This document shows positions 1 to 8,647 of a stretch of DNA of 12,759 nt, one piece after another. Under the pieces are notes generated by a model, which was not told where the DNA came from, did no database searches, and saw only the letters and a list, made by a program, of their open reading frames with translations. The position numbers and the translations under genes were made by a program. Source of the stretch: JAWXUT01 sp044426075 (GTDB taxonomy: Bacteria > Bacillota > Clostridia > Christensenellales > DTU072); assembly GCA_044426075.1 (NCBI GenBank), contig JAWXUT010000044.1:1-12759 (forward strand), read 5' to 3'. The stretch's first letter is position 1; every line of letters starts with the position of its first letter.

Positions 1-2
1 GC

Positions 3-617
3 CAAGACCACAAAAGAGCGTTTGACGGAGATAAGGGTCTTAATACTGGCGGTATGGGAGCCTTTTGTCCAAGTCCGTTCTACACAGAAGATATTCAGAA
101 AGAAGCATATGACAGCATTATTTTGCCAACAGTAAGGGCAATGAGTGATATGGGCAGAACCTTTAAAGGTGTGTTGTATTTTGGATTAATGATGACAGAT
201 AAAGGCGTGTACACTTTAGAGTACAATGCGCGTTTTGGCGATCCAGAAACACAAGCTGTGCTTCCACTTTTAAAAACGGATATTGTGGATATATTTGAAG
301 CAACCATTGACGGCAATTTAGCCGACATAGATATTGAGTGGAGCACCGATAGCGCAATAACAATAGTGCTTGCGTCAGGCGGATATCCTGAAAAATACAA
401 AACTGGCTTGCCAATAACCATTGGCGAAACCGAAGGCGTAACCGTGTATCACGCGGGCACAGCCGATAAAGGCGGATTGGTTACAAATGGTGGCAGAGTA
501 ATGGCAGTAACAGCGGTGGCAAAAGATATTGCTTCAGCTCGCGAAATAGCATATAAACAAATTGACAACATAGCTTTTGAAGGTATGTTTTACAGAAAGG
601 ATATAGGTATTATATAA
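3..617 (+). CDS. purD: Phosphoribosylamine-glycine ligase (GAR synthetase), C-terminal part
   Basis: Joins phosphoribosylamine and glycine with ATP to make GAR, the second step of de novo purine synthesis, in the cytoplasm. The reading frame is open from base 3, so the gene starts upstream of the window. About 204 residues are present, against roughly 420 in a whole PurD, so about half is missing. The visible part begins with the family motif QDHKRAFDGDKG followed by NTGGMGAF. It continues through the ATP-grasp metal-binding segment EYNARFGDPETQ (about base 222-257) and ends with the small C-terminal PurD domain. The first ATG in frame (base 54) is internal, not the start. The stop codon overlaps the purL start by one base (TAATG), which suggests translational coupling in a pur operon. 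No oddity is seen; the identity is very secure. Confidence 0.97.
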   Translation, partial: QDHKRAFDGDKGLNTGGMGAFCPSPFYTEDIQKEAYDSIILPTVRAMSDMGRTFKGVLYFGLMMTDKGVYTLEYNARFGDPETQAVLPLLKTDIVDIFEATIDGNLADIDIEWSTDSAITIVLASGGYPEKYKTGLPITIGETEGVTVYHAGTADKGGLVTNGGRVMAVTAVAKDIASAREIAYKQIDNIAFEGMFYRKDIGII

Positions 618-3600
618 TGGAAATCAAAAGAATTTTTGTAGAGAAAAACGAAGGGTTCGACATTCCAAGCGCACGCGTATTTGCGGATATCGTGGGAGTA
701 TTGAAGATTAAAGCAACAGCATTAAGGTTGTTTTTGCGATATGACATTGCGGGCATAGCAGAAGAAGATTTTCAGCGTGCAACAAGCAATGTATTTAGCG
801 AACCACCTTGCGACACCGTTTATAACGAGGAGTTACCAGAGCTAGAAGGCTACAAGATGTTTGCGGTTGAATATTTAAAAGGGCAATATGACCAACGTGC
901 CGACAGTGCAGAACAATGCGTGGAGCTATTGCTTAACAAATCCAAACCAAAAGTACAAACAGCAACGGTGTATGCAATTCAAGGTGTAAGTGATGAGGAA
1001 CTAATTGCTATACAAAAATATCTAATAAATCCAACTGACAGTAAGTTGTCAGATATGGCAAAGCCAACAAGTTTAGATTTTGTAAGTGATGAGCAAGACG
1101 GCATTGACTATATCGAAGGCTTTATTGATTTAGATGAAGCGGGCGTATTAGCGTTCCACAAAAATGGTGACTTTGCAATGAGCGCACCCGACCTACAATC
1201 AGTACAACAATATTTTGTATCTGAAAAGAGGAATCCAACTATAACAGAAATTAAAGTTATAGACACATATTGGAGTGACCACTGTAGGCACACAACATTT
1301 TTAACTGAGCTTAAAAACATCACAATTGGCGACAATGTGGAGTTGCAAGAGGGTTACGATTTATATAAAAGCCTATTTGCAGATATCTACAAAGATCGCA
1401 AAGACAAGTATGTTTGCCTAATGGATATTGCAACAATCGGCACAAAAGCACTTAAAAAGCGTGGTATTTTGCACGACCTTGATGAGTCATTAGAAATAAA
1501 TGCTTGTTCAATTAAAGTAACCGCAAAAGTTGACGGCAAAAATGAAGATTGGTTAGTAATGTTCAAGAACGAAACGCACAATCACCCAACAGAAATTGAG
1601 CCATTCGGTGGTGCAGCAACTTGTTTGGGAGGTGCAATTCGTGACCCATTGTCAGGCAGAGTATTTGTATATCAAGCGATGAGAATTACTGGTGCGGGCG
1701 ATGTATTTGCACCAATTCAAAATGCAATTGAAGGCAAACTTCCTCAACGTGTAATAAGCAAAACCGCAACAGCAGGTTTCAGCAGTTACGGCAACCAAAT
1801 AGGTCTTGCAACGGGCATAGTAAATGAAGTTTATCACGACAACTATGTTGCAAAAAGGTTAGAAACGGGCTTTGTTATTGGAGCCGCTCCCGCTGGCAAC
1901 GTAAGGCGTGAAGAGCCAACTGCGGGTGACAAAGTAATACTAATTGGTGGTGCAACTGGCCGTGACGGCTGTGGTGGTGCAACTGGTTCAAGTAAGGCTC
2001 ATAACAAAGAAAGCGTTACAGTTTGTGGTGCAGAAGTACAAAAAGGTAATCCACTAACTGAAAGAAAAATACAACGTTTCTTCCGCAATGGCGAAGCAAC
2101 AAGGTTAATCAAAAGATGTAATGACTTTGGTGCGGGTGGTGTAGCGGTTGCAATCGGCGAGTTATCCGACGGGCTAGACATTCATTTAGACAGAGTTCCT
2201 AAAAAATATGCGGGCTTATCTGTTACAGAAACCGCAATAAGTGAGTCACAAGAGCGTATGGCAATTGTGGTTGCAGACAGCGATGTAAACCAATTTTTAT
2301 CATATGTAAAAGAAGAAAATTTAGAGGGCGTTGTAGTTGCAGAGATAACCGACAACAACAAAATGCGTATGTTCAACAAGGGTCGCACTGTAGTTGATAT
2401 CGATAGAGATTTCTTAAACACAAACGGCGTTAAGCAAGAAGTTGATGTTGTGGCACGCAAGTTCCCAACAGAGGGCATATTTGATGTATACGAAAAAGAG
2501 GTTGCCTCAGCCCTAGAAAGTGGTGACTTTGCCGCGGCATATGAAGCAATTTTAAAAGACAAAAACGTAATGATTCAAAAGGGCATAGGTGAAACTTTTG
2601 ACAGCACAATTGGTGGCAACACCGTGCTAATGCCTTTTGGTGGAAAATATCAAATGACCCCCGCAATCAATATGGCAGCTCGTATCCCAGTAAGACACGG
2701 CATAACCGATACAACAAGTATTGCAAGCTGGGCATTTAACCCTTATATAACCGATGCAAACCCATATGTAGGTGGCGTGCTAAGCGTGCTTGCAAGTGTT
2801 GCAAAGCTAGTTGCGGGTGGTGTAGAATACAGTACAATCCGCCTAACATTGCAAGAATTCTTCAAGCGCTTAAATAAAGATTCCGAGCGTTTTGGGGAAC
2901 CATTTGCCGCTATTTTGGGAGCCCTATTCGCACAATATCATTTAGGAGCACCTGCAATCGGTGGTAAAGATAGTATGAGCGGAACATTTGAAGACATTGA
3001 TGTTCCAAACACAATTATATCATTTGCAGTGGCAGTAACTGAAGGTTCAAAGATAATAAACAACGTATTTAAAGCGGGCAGTGCAATTTATAGAGTGAGC
3101 CTAGCTAAAGGCAAAGCTGTGCCAGACTTTAGTTATGTTACAAAAGTGTTTGACACTATTCATAAAAACATAGCAAGCGGCAACATAACTGCAGCAACTG
3201 TAGTTGAAGCGGGTGGCGCAGTTTCTGCAATAACCAGAAGTGCAGTTGGCGACGGCATTGGTGTTGAGTTTGCAAAAATGGACGCTTCAATGTTCAAATG
3301 CTATATGGGCGACTTGATAATTGCAGTTAAAGATATTTCCGCACTTCAGTGCGACGCAGAACTTGTGGCAACCACAAACAACAGCGGGAAAGTAAGCGGA
3401 TTCGGCATTGATATTAGCATTGCAGAAGTATTAAAAACTTTGAGTGGATTCGATAAAATTTACGAAACAAGTAAACAAACAACGGGCAGTGCAACTGTGG
3501 TTAACAGCGACAAAGTTTTTGTTGCACCAAGCTATCACGTGCCAGTTGCAAAACCACGCGTTTTGATTCCAGTGTTCCCAGGTACAAACTGCGAGTATGA

Positions 3601-4348
3601 CACCGCAAGAAGATTTGAAAGAGAGGGTGCAATTGCCGATATCTTTGTAATCAAAAATGGCAGTTCTGCTGAAATCAGTGACAGCGTAGCGGGTCTAGTT
3701 TCTGCAATTAAAAACAGTCAAATAATCGCATTCCCAGGTGGATTCAGCGGTGGTGATGAACCAGACGGCAGTGGTAAATTTATTGCAGCTACATTCAGAA
3801 ATCCATACATTGCAGAAGCAGTTAACACCCTTATTGCAAAGCGTGACGGTTTAGCAATCGGTATTTGTAACGGATTCCAAGCACTTATAAAACTTGGCCT
3901 TTTACCATATGGTGAAATTCGTGAATTGCAACCAAATTCACCAACCCTAACATACAATGTATTAAACAGGCACATATCAACATTGTCAAATATTCGCATT
4001 GCAACAACTGCAAGCCCTTGGTTAAGTAGCTTTAAAGTTGGCGATGTATTCACCGTTCCCGTATCACACGGCGAAGGCAGATTCACCGCAACCGATGCAG
4101 AATTTGCAAAAATTTTGGCAGCTGGTCAAGTAGCAACGCAATATGTTGACAACAACAATATGCCAACTATGGTTTCACCTTTCAATCCAAACGGCAGTTT
4201 AAACGCAACCGAAGGTTTAATTTCAGCTGACGGCAGAATATTTGGTAAAATGGGTCACACCGAGCGTTACACTCAAGGCCTATATTCAAATATAGAAGGC
4301 GATTTTGATATGAATGTGTTTGGCAACGGAATTAGGTATTTTAAATAA
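617..4348 (+). CDS. purL: Phosphoribosylformylglycinamidine synthase, single-chain (PurL+PurQ fused)
   Basis: Converts FGAR, glutamine and ATP to FGAM, the fourth purine step. The chain has 1243 residues and unites what other bacteria split into PurS, PurL and PurQ; the length fits the long clade found in Clostridium, Streptococcus and Bacteroides. Seen in order: an N-terminal PurS-like region (about 1-170), the motif WSDHCRHTTF (219-228), two AIR-synthase-like halves with KNETHNHPTEIEPFGGAATC and a second GGKDSMSGTF segment, then a class I glutamine amidotransferase domain from about residue 980. The amidotransferase triad appears intact: Cys1084 in GICNGFQ, and His1214 and Glu1216 in GHTERY. 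The ATG at 617 overlaps the purD stop, with a weak ATAGG nine bases upstream. A hairpin terminator follows 17 bases after the stop. The identity is secure. Confidence 0.98.
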   Translation: MEIKRIFVEKNEGFDIPSARVFADIVGVLKIKATALRLFLRYDIAGIAEEDFQRATSNVFSEPPCDTVYNEELPELEGYKMFAVEYLKGQYDQRADSAEQCVELLLNKSKPKVQTATVYAIQGVSDEELIAIQKYLINPTDSKLSDMAKPTSLDFVSDEQDGIDYIEGFIDLDEAGVLAFHKNGDFAMSAPDLQSVQQYFVSEKRNPTITEIKVIDTYWSDHCRHTTFLTELKNITIGDNVELQEGYDLYKSLFADIYKDRKDKYVCLMDIATIGTKALKKRGILHDLDESLEINACSIKVTAKVDGKNEDWLVMFKNETHNHPTEIEPFGGAATCLGGAIRDPLSGRVFVYQAMRITGAGDVFAPIQNAIEGKLPQRVISKTATAGFSSYGNQIGLATGIVNEVYHDNYVAKRLETGFVIGAAPAGNVRREEPTAGDKVILIGGATGRDGCGGATGSSKAHNKESVTVCGAEVQKGNPLTERKIQRFFRNGEATRLIKRCNDFGAGGVAVAIGELSDGLDIHLDRVPKKYAGLSVTETAISESQERMAIVVADSDVNQFLSYVKEENLEGVVVAEITDNNKMRMFNKGRTVVDIDRDFLNTNGVKQEVDVVARKFPTEGIFDVYEKEVASALESGDFAAAYEAILKDKNVMIQKGIGETFDSTIGGNTVLMPFGGKYQMTPAINMAARIPVRHGITDTTSIASWAFNPYITDANPYVGGVLSVLASVAKLVAGGVEYSTIRLTLQEFFKRLNKDSERFGEPFAAILGALFAQYHLGAPAIGGKDSMSGTFEDIDVPNTIISFAVAVTEGSKIINNVFKAGSAIYRVSLAKGKAVPDFSYVTKVFDTIHKNIASGNITAATVVEAGGAVSAITRSAVGDGIGVEFAKMDASMFKCYMGDLIIAVKDISALQCDAELVATTNNSGKVSGFGIDISIAEVLKTLSGFDKIYETSKQTTGSATVVNSDKVFVAPSYHVPVAKPRVLIPVFPGTNCEYDTARRFEREGAIADIFVIKNGSSAEISDSVAGLVSAIKNSQIIAFPGGFSGGDEPDGSGKFIAATFRNPYIAEAVNTLIAKRDGLAIGICNGFQALIKLGLLPYGEIRELQPNSPTLTYNVLNRHISTLSNIRIATTASPWLSSFKVGDVFTVPVSHGEGRFTATDAEFAKILAAGQVATQYVDNNNMPTMVSPFNPNGSLNATEGLISADGRIFGKMGHTERYTQGLYSNIEGDFDMNVFGNGIRYFK

Positions 4349-4364
4349 TAAAATGAACTAACAA

Positions 4365-4405
4365 AAAAGGGCTGTAAAGAAATTGATTTTCATTACAGCC
4401 CTTTT
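4365..4405. terminator. Bidirectional intrinsic terminator between purL and the U32 gene
   Basis: A perfect 13-bp stem (AAAAGGGCTGTAA at 4365-4377 with TTACAGCCCTTTT at 4393-4405) encloses a 15-nt loop. The A-rich left arm and T-rich right arm give a U-tract on both strands. It lies between the convergent purL and U32-family genes and probably ends both transcripts. Confidence 0.9.
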
Positions 4406-4456
4406 AGTTTAATAAAAAAAATACTCTAAATGGTTAATTATATTGGTTGTTGGGTT

Positions 4457-5677
4457 TTATTTTTTTCTGCGCAACATATCGCCGGCGGATAATGTTATAT
4501 CATCGGGGAGGGTTAGGGGTAGCAGTTCTTGCACGCGTTTTGCGTCCGTTATGCTCTCTTGTCTGCTGTTTATTATTGTTGTAATCTCAAAGGTTTTGTT
4601 GTGGTTTGTGGTGGGGGATAATATTTCTAGCGTGTCGCCAGAGTAAAAACGATTGCGCATTTCAACTACTGCTTCGCCAGCTTTTGCACTTTTTACAGAG
4701 GCAATAAAATCGTGGGAGCCGTTGTGTTGGTCGTCGTTGTAGGATACTGTTTTTTCGTTATTGCAAAAAGCATAGGCTGTTGTGTAATCGCGGTGTGCAA
4801 TTTTTAAAAGTTCCTTTTGTAACTCTTCGCAAGACACAACTGCGCCGTGTTCATAGTATTCGTCAATTGCTTTGCGATAAGCGGATATTACTGTTGCTAA
4901 GTAGTATTCACTTTTCATTCTGCCCTCAATTTTGAAGGAAACTATGCCACTTTCTGCAAGTTCTGCTATATATGACAACATATTTAAATCTTTGCTATTC
5001 ATAAAATAGGTGCCACGTTCGTCTTCTTGCACCTCTAGTGGTGGGCGAGGATATTTGCTTATTTCTTTAATTTCATAATTCCACCTGCACGCTTGTACGC
5101 ACTCGCCTCTGTTGGCATCGCGGGAAGTTAAATAATTGGATAATAGGCATCTTCCGCTATAACTTATGCACATTGCGCCGTGCACAAATGCTTCAAGTTC
5201 GGTATCTTTGTTGAAGTCGTGTATCTCTTTTACATCTTGAAGTGATAATTCTCTTGCAAGAACAACGCGCTCAACTCCTTGCTCCGCCCAAAACTTAACG
5301 GTGTATTTGTTTAAGGTGTTGGCTTGGGTTGATAAATGCCTAGGAAGACCAGGTGCCACTTCTTTTGCAAGTGCCATAAGCCCCGCATCGGTTATTAACA
5401 CTGCATCAACTGCAATGGATTCTAAATATTTAAAATATTCCTTAACTTGCTCAAAATCTGCGTTTTTTGCGAATATATTGGCTGTTACATAAACCTTTTT
5501 ACCCAGTTTATGTGCATATTCAACGCCCTCTGCCAACTCTTCATATGTGAAATTGTCCGCATATGATCGCAAAGAAAAATCTTTTCCACCCACATAACAC
5601 GCATCGGCACCATAGTTTAGCGCCACTTTCAACTTGCTTAAATTCCCCGCTGGGGCTAGCAATTCTAATTTTTTCAT
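4457..5677 (-). CDS. U32 family protein, TrhP-like (tRNA uridine-34 hydroxylation)
   Basis: A 406-residue member of the family historically called peptidase U32. Characterised relatives TrhP (YegQ in E. coli, YrrO in Bacillus) act with prephenate to hydroxylate the wobble uridine of tRNAs; RlhA does a similar reaction on 23S rRNA. Seen: the N-terminal LLAPAGN motif, the four-cysteine signature (Cys170, Cys177, Cys193, Cys197 within MCISYSGRCLLSNY and GECVQACRW) that would hold an Fe-S cluster, and EGRMKS at 251-256. A C-terminal beta-domain (about 330-400) follows, as in TrhP-type proteins. The length (about 400-450 in TrhP, about 650 in RlhA) favours TrhP. The ATG at 5677 has AGGTG five bases upstream. 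It lies 19 bp after the DUF4965 gene and is probably cotranscribed with it. Family certain; exact substrate inferred. Confidence 0.92.
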   Translation of the reverse strand: MKKLELLAPAGNLSKLKVALNYGADACYVGGKDFSLRSYADNFTYEELAEGVEYAHKLGKKVYVTANIFAKNADFEQVKEYFKYLESIAVDAVLITDAGLMALAKEVAPGLPRHLSTQANTLNKYTVKFWAEQGVERVVLARELSLQDVKEIHDFNKDTELEAFVHGAMCISYSGRCLLSNYLTSRDANRGECVQACRWNYEIKEISKYPRPPLEVQEDERGTYFMNSKDLNMLSYIAELAESGIVSFKIEGRMKSEYYLATVISAYRKAIDEYYEHGAVVSCEELQKELLKIAHRDYTTAYAFCNNEKTVSYNDDQHNGSHDFIASVKSAKAGEAVVEMRNRFYSGDTLEILSPTTNHNKTFEITTIINSRQESITDAKRVQELLPLTLPDDITLSAGDMLRRKK

Positions 5678-5696
5678 CTATACACCTATTTAATTA

Positions 5697-7745
5697 TTAA
5701 TCTTGCTCTTCAGTTATCTCAGAATCGCGGTCTGCCAATTTTTGCATATACAGTGGCAAAAACATTGCGCCTTGCACACTTCTGTGTCGGAAACTTCCGC
5801 TTGGTTCACCGCTGAAACTATCGTACCAGTCGGTAAATGGCACGCGAACCGTGGTGTCAGCGAGCATTGCCACTAGCTTGTCACTCACTTCTAACGTCAA
5901 ATCGTTGCTGTCATCTAGCGCGGATACCCACATCTGCCAGTCGCTTTTTGTATAACTGTGTTCGCTGTCTAGTGGTATGCCATACTTGTGCATATTCTCT
6001 TTGTACAACTTAACTTCGTTTACAAATGTGCTTTTGCGGAAGAGGTTTGTTTTTAATATCTTGTCATATACTAAATTGTATTTTAAACTCCAACTCTTGC
6101 GGTCATCTATTGTTGCTGTAAAATGATCGCCATTTTCTGCAACGCGCTCTAACTCTTTTGCATACGCGTGCGCGTTTTGTAAGTATTTATCGCCCTCACC
6201 CGCTTGCAAGTCGTTTAACATTATGCCCCACGCAGCCAATCCAGTTGCGCATTTTATAGCTAAATTAACATTCTTTTCGGTGTGACCATTAAAGTCATCG
6301 GTACATAACTCGTTTTCTAGCACTATGCCCGCTTCTAATAAATAATCCGCCCATTGTGACAACAAGTCGCAATTTTTCTGTACAAATTTTAAGTCTTTTG
6401 TCTCTTTATAGTAGGCAGCCGACATCAACAACATATTTCCGCACTCTTCTACCGGCATTTGTTTTGAACGGTCATGTATTTTTCCAGCCTTTAACTGCAT
6501 ACAAATATGCTTGTTTCTCCTAATTAAATGGCTGTGCTTTATTACATATACCGGATTTGCTCCGTAAACTTGCCCGCATACAAATGGATAAATCCCCGCG
6601 TCGTGTGGCGCAAAATCATACCTCCAACTGCGCATTCTTGCATAGTTGAATATGGGCTCTAACATTCCTTTTATGAGTTTTGGCTGCAATAATAAATACA
6701 TTGGTAGCGATGGATAACTTACATCTGTAGTTGCGGCACAACCGTTGCTGCCACACTCCTTGCTGATGTAAATTGGTGCGCTATCTACATTAATCATCTT
6801 GTGCGCGGCTAATGTTTGCCTATAACTTGCAATTAGTATCGCTAAATAGTTTTCTGAAAAATGCGCTAAAATATACTCTTCAAGCCCTTCTTCCCACGCC
6901 CTAATTTTTTTAATTGTTGCGTTGTGAGCAAAGTTTGCTGCTTTTATTGCATCAACTATATTGTAATATTTGGTACACCAATACCCCTTTTTTGGAATCC
7001 CAAAATAGTTTATTGAATTCAAATCATCATACGCCACTGTTACAAAATATTTAAGTGGTTTGTCTGCATCAATCCCCGCACATTTAATTGTAGTTAGGTT
7101 TTTAAAGTAGGTGTGCTTATCTTTAATGGGGGCTTGTTTAAGATATTTTCTTTTGCCGCCTTCGTTGCTGGTAAACACATCCGCTTGCCCCGAAACATAC
7201 AGCCAACCCCAATCCATAGATCGGTTATCGCCCGCCTTGTTTAATGAGCGTTGTATCATTTTGCCCATATAACCAATTTTTCCTTCGGGAAAAGGTAAAA
7301 TATTTGCCCTAATTGGGCGTTTTGTTTTCACGCTGTAAGTCAATCTTTCGTTAAAATCAATTACAACTTCTACGCGGTGCTCGTTGCCGTCAACAGAGTG
7401 CACTTCTACATCAATAAAATTTATTGGGGTGGATGCGTCGGCTAAATCTCCTAGCGTGACTGGCATAATAAATGACACTATAAGCTTTATTCTATTGTCA
7501 CAAAAAGTGTATTTTGTGGTTGTAAAGCTAACTTCAATATTGGTTTGAGGCAGCACATTTTCTGCACCCCTTTTGCCCATAAAGCGAAAATATTCATCAT
7601 CAATTTTAATATTGCCATTTATTGGTTTTGCTTCACCTGTCCACATTCTAGTGGTGTTAGAGTACAAAAGGTCATTGTTGCTCCAAATTGAGAACAATGG
7701 GTCAAGCGTTATTAGTGGATAGCTAGGTAATTGTGCCTTTATCAT
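5697..7745 (-). CDS. DUF4965/DUF1793 (glutaminase A-like) family protein
   Basis: A 682-residue protein of the family that includes fungal glutaminase GtaA and many uncharacterised bacterial proteins. The order matches DUF4964 at the N-terminus (ITLDPLFSIWSNNDLLY, about 12-28, and TRMWTG), a beta-rich DUF5127 region (about 70-290), DUF4965 (about 295-470) and an alpha-barrel DUF1793 (about 475-670). Recognisable family motifs are the acidic DFAPHDAGIYPF (377-388), MPVEECGNML (430-439), LCTDDFNGH (480-488), LDSEHSYTKSDWQMW (592-606) and FRHRSVQGAMFLPLY near the end. There is no signal peptide or membrane segment, so it should be cytoplasmic, unlike the secreted fungal enzymes. Glutaminase activity is not established for such proteins; an amidase or glycoside-processing role is equally open. 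The start has AAGAGGAGT six bases upstream and a clear promoter. Family confident, activity unknown. Confidence 0.85.
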   Translation of the reverse strand: MIKAQLPSYPLITLDPLFSIWSNNDLLYSNTTRMWTGEAKPINGNIKIDDEYFRFMGKRGAENVLPQTNIEVSFTTTKYTFCDNRIKLIVSFIMPVTLGDLADASTPINFIDVEVHSVDGNEHRVEVVIDFNERLTYSVKTKRPIRANILPFPEGKIGYMGKMIQRSLNKAGDNRSMDWGWLYVSGQADVFTSNEGGKRKYLKQAPIKDKHTYFKNLTTIKCAGIDADKPLKYFVTVAYDDLNSINYFGIPKKGYWCTKYYNIVDAIKAANFAHNATIKKIRAWEEGLEEYILAHFSENYLAILIASYRQTLAAHKMINVDSAPIYISKECGSNGCAATTDVSYPSLPMYLLLQPKLIKGMLEPIFNYARMRSWRYDFAPHDAGIYPFVCGQVYGANPVYVIKHSHLIRRNKHICMQLKAGKIHDRSKQMPVEECGNMLLMSAAYYKETKDLKFVQKNCDLLSQWADYLLEAGIVLENELCTDDFNGHTEKNVNLAIKCATGLAAWGIMLNDLQAGEGDKYLQNAHAYAKELERVAENGDHFTATIDDRKSWSLKYNLVYDKILKTNLFRKSTFVNEVKLYKENMHKYGIPLDSEHSYTKSDWQMWVSALDDSNDLTLEVSDKLVAMLADTTVRVPFTDWYDSFSGEPSGSFRHRSVQGAMFLPLYMQKLADRDSEITEEQD

Positions 7746-7770
7746 ATTAAAACTCCTCTTTAATTATAAC

Positions 7771-7799
7771 ATTTTACCACAGATTACTAATTTTTACAA
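7771..7799 (-). promoter_or_regulatory. Promoter of the DUF4965-U32 unit
   Basis: On the minus strand, -35 TTGTAA (7799-7794), a 17-nt spacer and -10 TAAAAT (7776-7771), preceded by an extended-10 TGG. Transcription would start near 7764, leaving about 19 nt before the ATG at 7745 with the AAGAGGAGT ribosome binding site (7760-7752) inside. Confidence 0.75.
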
Positions 7800-7869
7800 C
7801 ACCTTTATCCTAAATTTATCAACATAGGTGCAATTTTAAGCAAATCAAATTTTTGCAACCAGCTAACTA

Positions 7870-7898
7870 TTGACTTCAGCTACAAATAGTGGTAAAAT
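7870..7898 (+). promoter_or_regulatory. Promoter of the SGNH hydrolase gene
   Basis: -35 TTGACT (7870-7875), a 17-nt spacer and -10 TAAAAT (7893-7898) with extended-10 TGG. It diverges from the DUF4965 promoter. The ribosome binding site AGGAGG (7913-7918) is five bases before the ATG at 7924. The 70 bases between the two divergent -35 boxes hold no clear operator. Confidence 0.8.
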
Positions 7899-7923
7899 AT
7901 ATTACATTAAATAGGAGGCGATT

Positions 7924-8553
7924 ATGGCATTTTTTGGACTGATAAAACGCAAACAAAATCGTGAAGTTCGTATTATTGCGCGCAGAAACTTGTATGCCAA
8001 ACAGGTGGCAAACACACCTAAAGGCGGCGTTGTGTTTTTTGGGGACAGCATTACAGAAATGTACGATTTGGATACCTTTTATCCCAACAAAGGGTACATA
8101 AATCGCGGTATTAGTGGCAATGTTAGTTCAGAACTATTGGGCAGAGTTTTTAACAGTGTTGTTGCACTTCAGCCAAAACAAGTTATACTTTTAATTGGCG
8201 TTAATGACTTAGCTAACGAGATACATAAGCCCTATGCTTTTCAAAATATTAGGGTGCTAATTGATGTGCTTCTTGCAGAAATATCCAACCTAAATTTGGT
8301 GGTGCAAGCCGTGTATCCTATAAACAACTTTATGAAAAAACCTAACTGGAAAACCTTGCAACAAGATATTGTAGATTTAAACGCAAGCGTTAGCGATTAT
8401 TGCAACCAAAAAAATGTTACTTTTGTAAGTGCAAGAGAGGTGTTGCAAGACAAAAACGGGGCGCTAAATTTGCAGTTTTCAGCAGACGGCTTGCATCTTA
8501 ACAAGTTGGGTTATAACGCTGTAACAGAGGTGCTTAGCCCGTATCTTATATAA
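7924..8553 (+). CDS. SGNH/GDSL-family hydrolase (lipase/esterase type)
   Basis: A 209-residue serine hydrolase of the SGNH fold, which cleaves ester bonds (acyl or acetyl groups of lipids, carbohydrates or cell-wall material). All four blocks are visible: GDSI at 40-43 with the nucleophile Ser42, NRGISGN with oxyanion Gly65, GVND at 92-95 with Asn94, and DGLH at 188-191 giving the Asp188/His191 dyad. The family resemblance is closest to the PAF-acetylhydrolase-like branch (GDSIT...INRGISGN). There is no signal peptide or membrane helix; the N-terminus is basic, so it is probably intracellular. It has its own promoter and an excellent ribosome binding site. No hairpin terminator is seen before the amaP promoter, so read-through into amaP is possible. 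The natural substrate cannot be told from sequence. Confidence 0.93.
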   Translation: MAFFGLIKRKQNREVRIIARRNLYAKQVANTPKGGVVFFGDSITEMYDLDTFYPNKGYINRGISGNVSSELLGRVFNSVVALQPKQVILLIGVNDLANEIHKPYAFQNIRVLIDVLLAEISNLNLVVQAVYPINNFMKKPNWKTLQQDIVDLNASVSDYCNQKNVTFVSAREVLQDKNGALNLQFSADGLHLNKLGYNAVTEVLSPYLI

Positions 8554-8577
8554 TGATTGTAAATTTATAATAAAGTG

Positions 8578-8606
8578 TTGAATTTTATTGCAAATGGTGA
8601 TATACT
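8578..8606 (+). promoter_or_regulatory. Promoter of the amaP-like gene
   Basis: -35 TTGAAT (8578-8583), a 17-nt spacer and -10 TATACT (8601-8606) with an extended-10 TGA. A ribosome binding site AGAGGTGA (8636-8643) precedes the ATG at 8648. Confidence 0.78.
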
Positions 8607-8647
8607 AACAACATAAATAAACTTTAATCTGAAATAGAGGTGAATAA

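Noticed and set aside
4443..4646. Plus-strand open frame over the 3' end of the U32 gene
   Set aside because: Lies antisense to the conserved C-terminal domain of the U32 protein and lacks translation signals.
7800..7869. Possible operator between the divergent promoters (CACCT...AGGTG and TGCAA...TTGCA)
   Set aside because: Arms of only five bases with long spacers are expected by chance in this composition.
8554..8577. Near-palindrome ATTGTAAATTTATAAT after the SGNH hydrolase gene
   Set aside because: All-AT stem with no GC pairs and no following T run; not convincing as a terminator.
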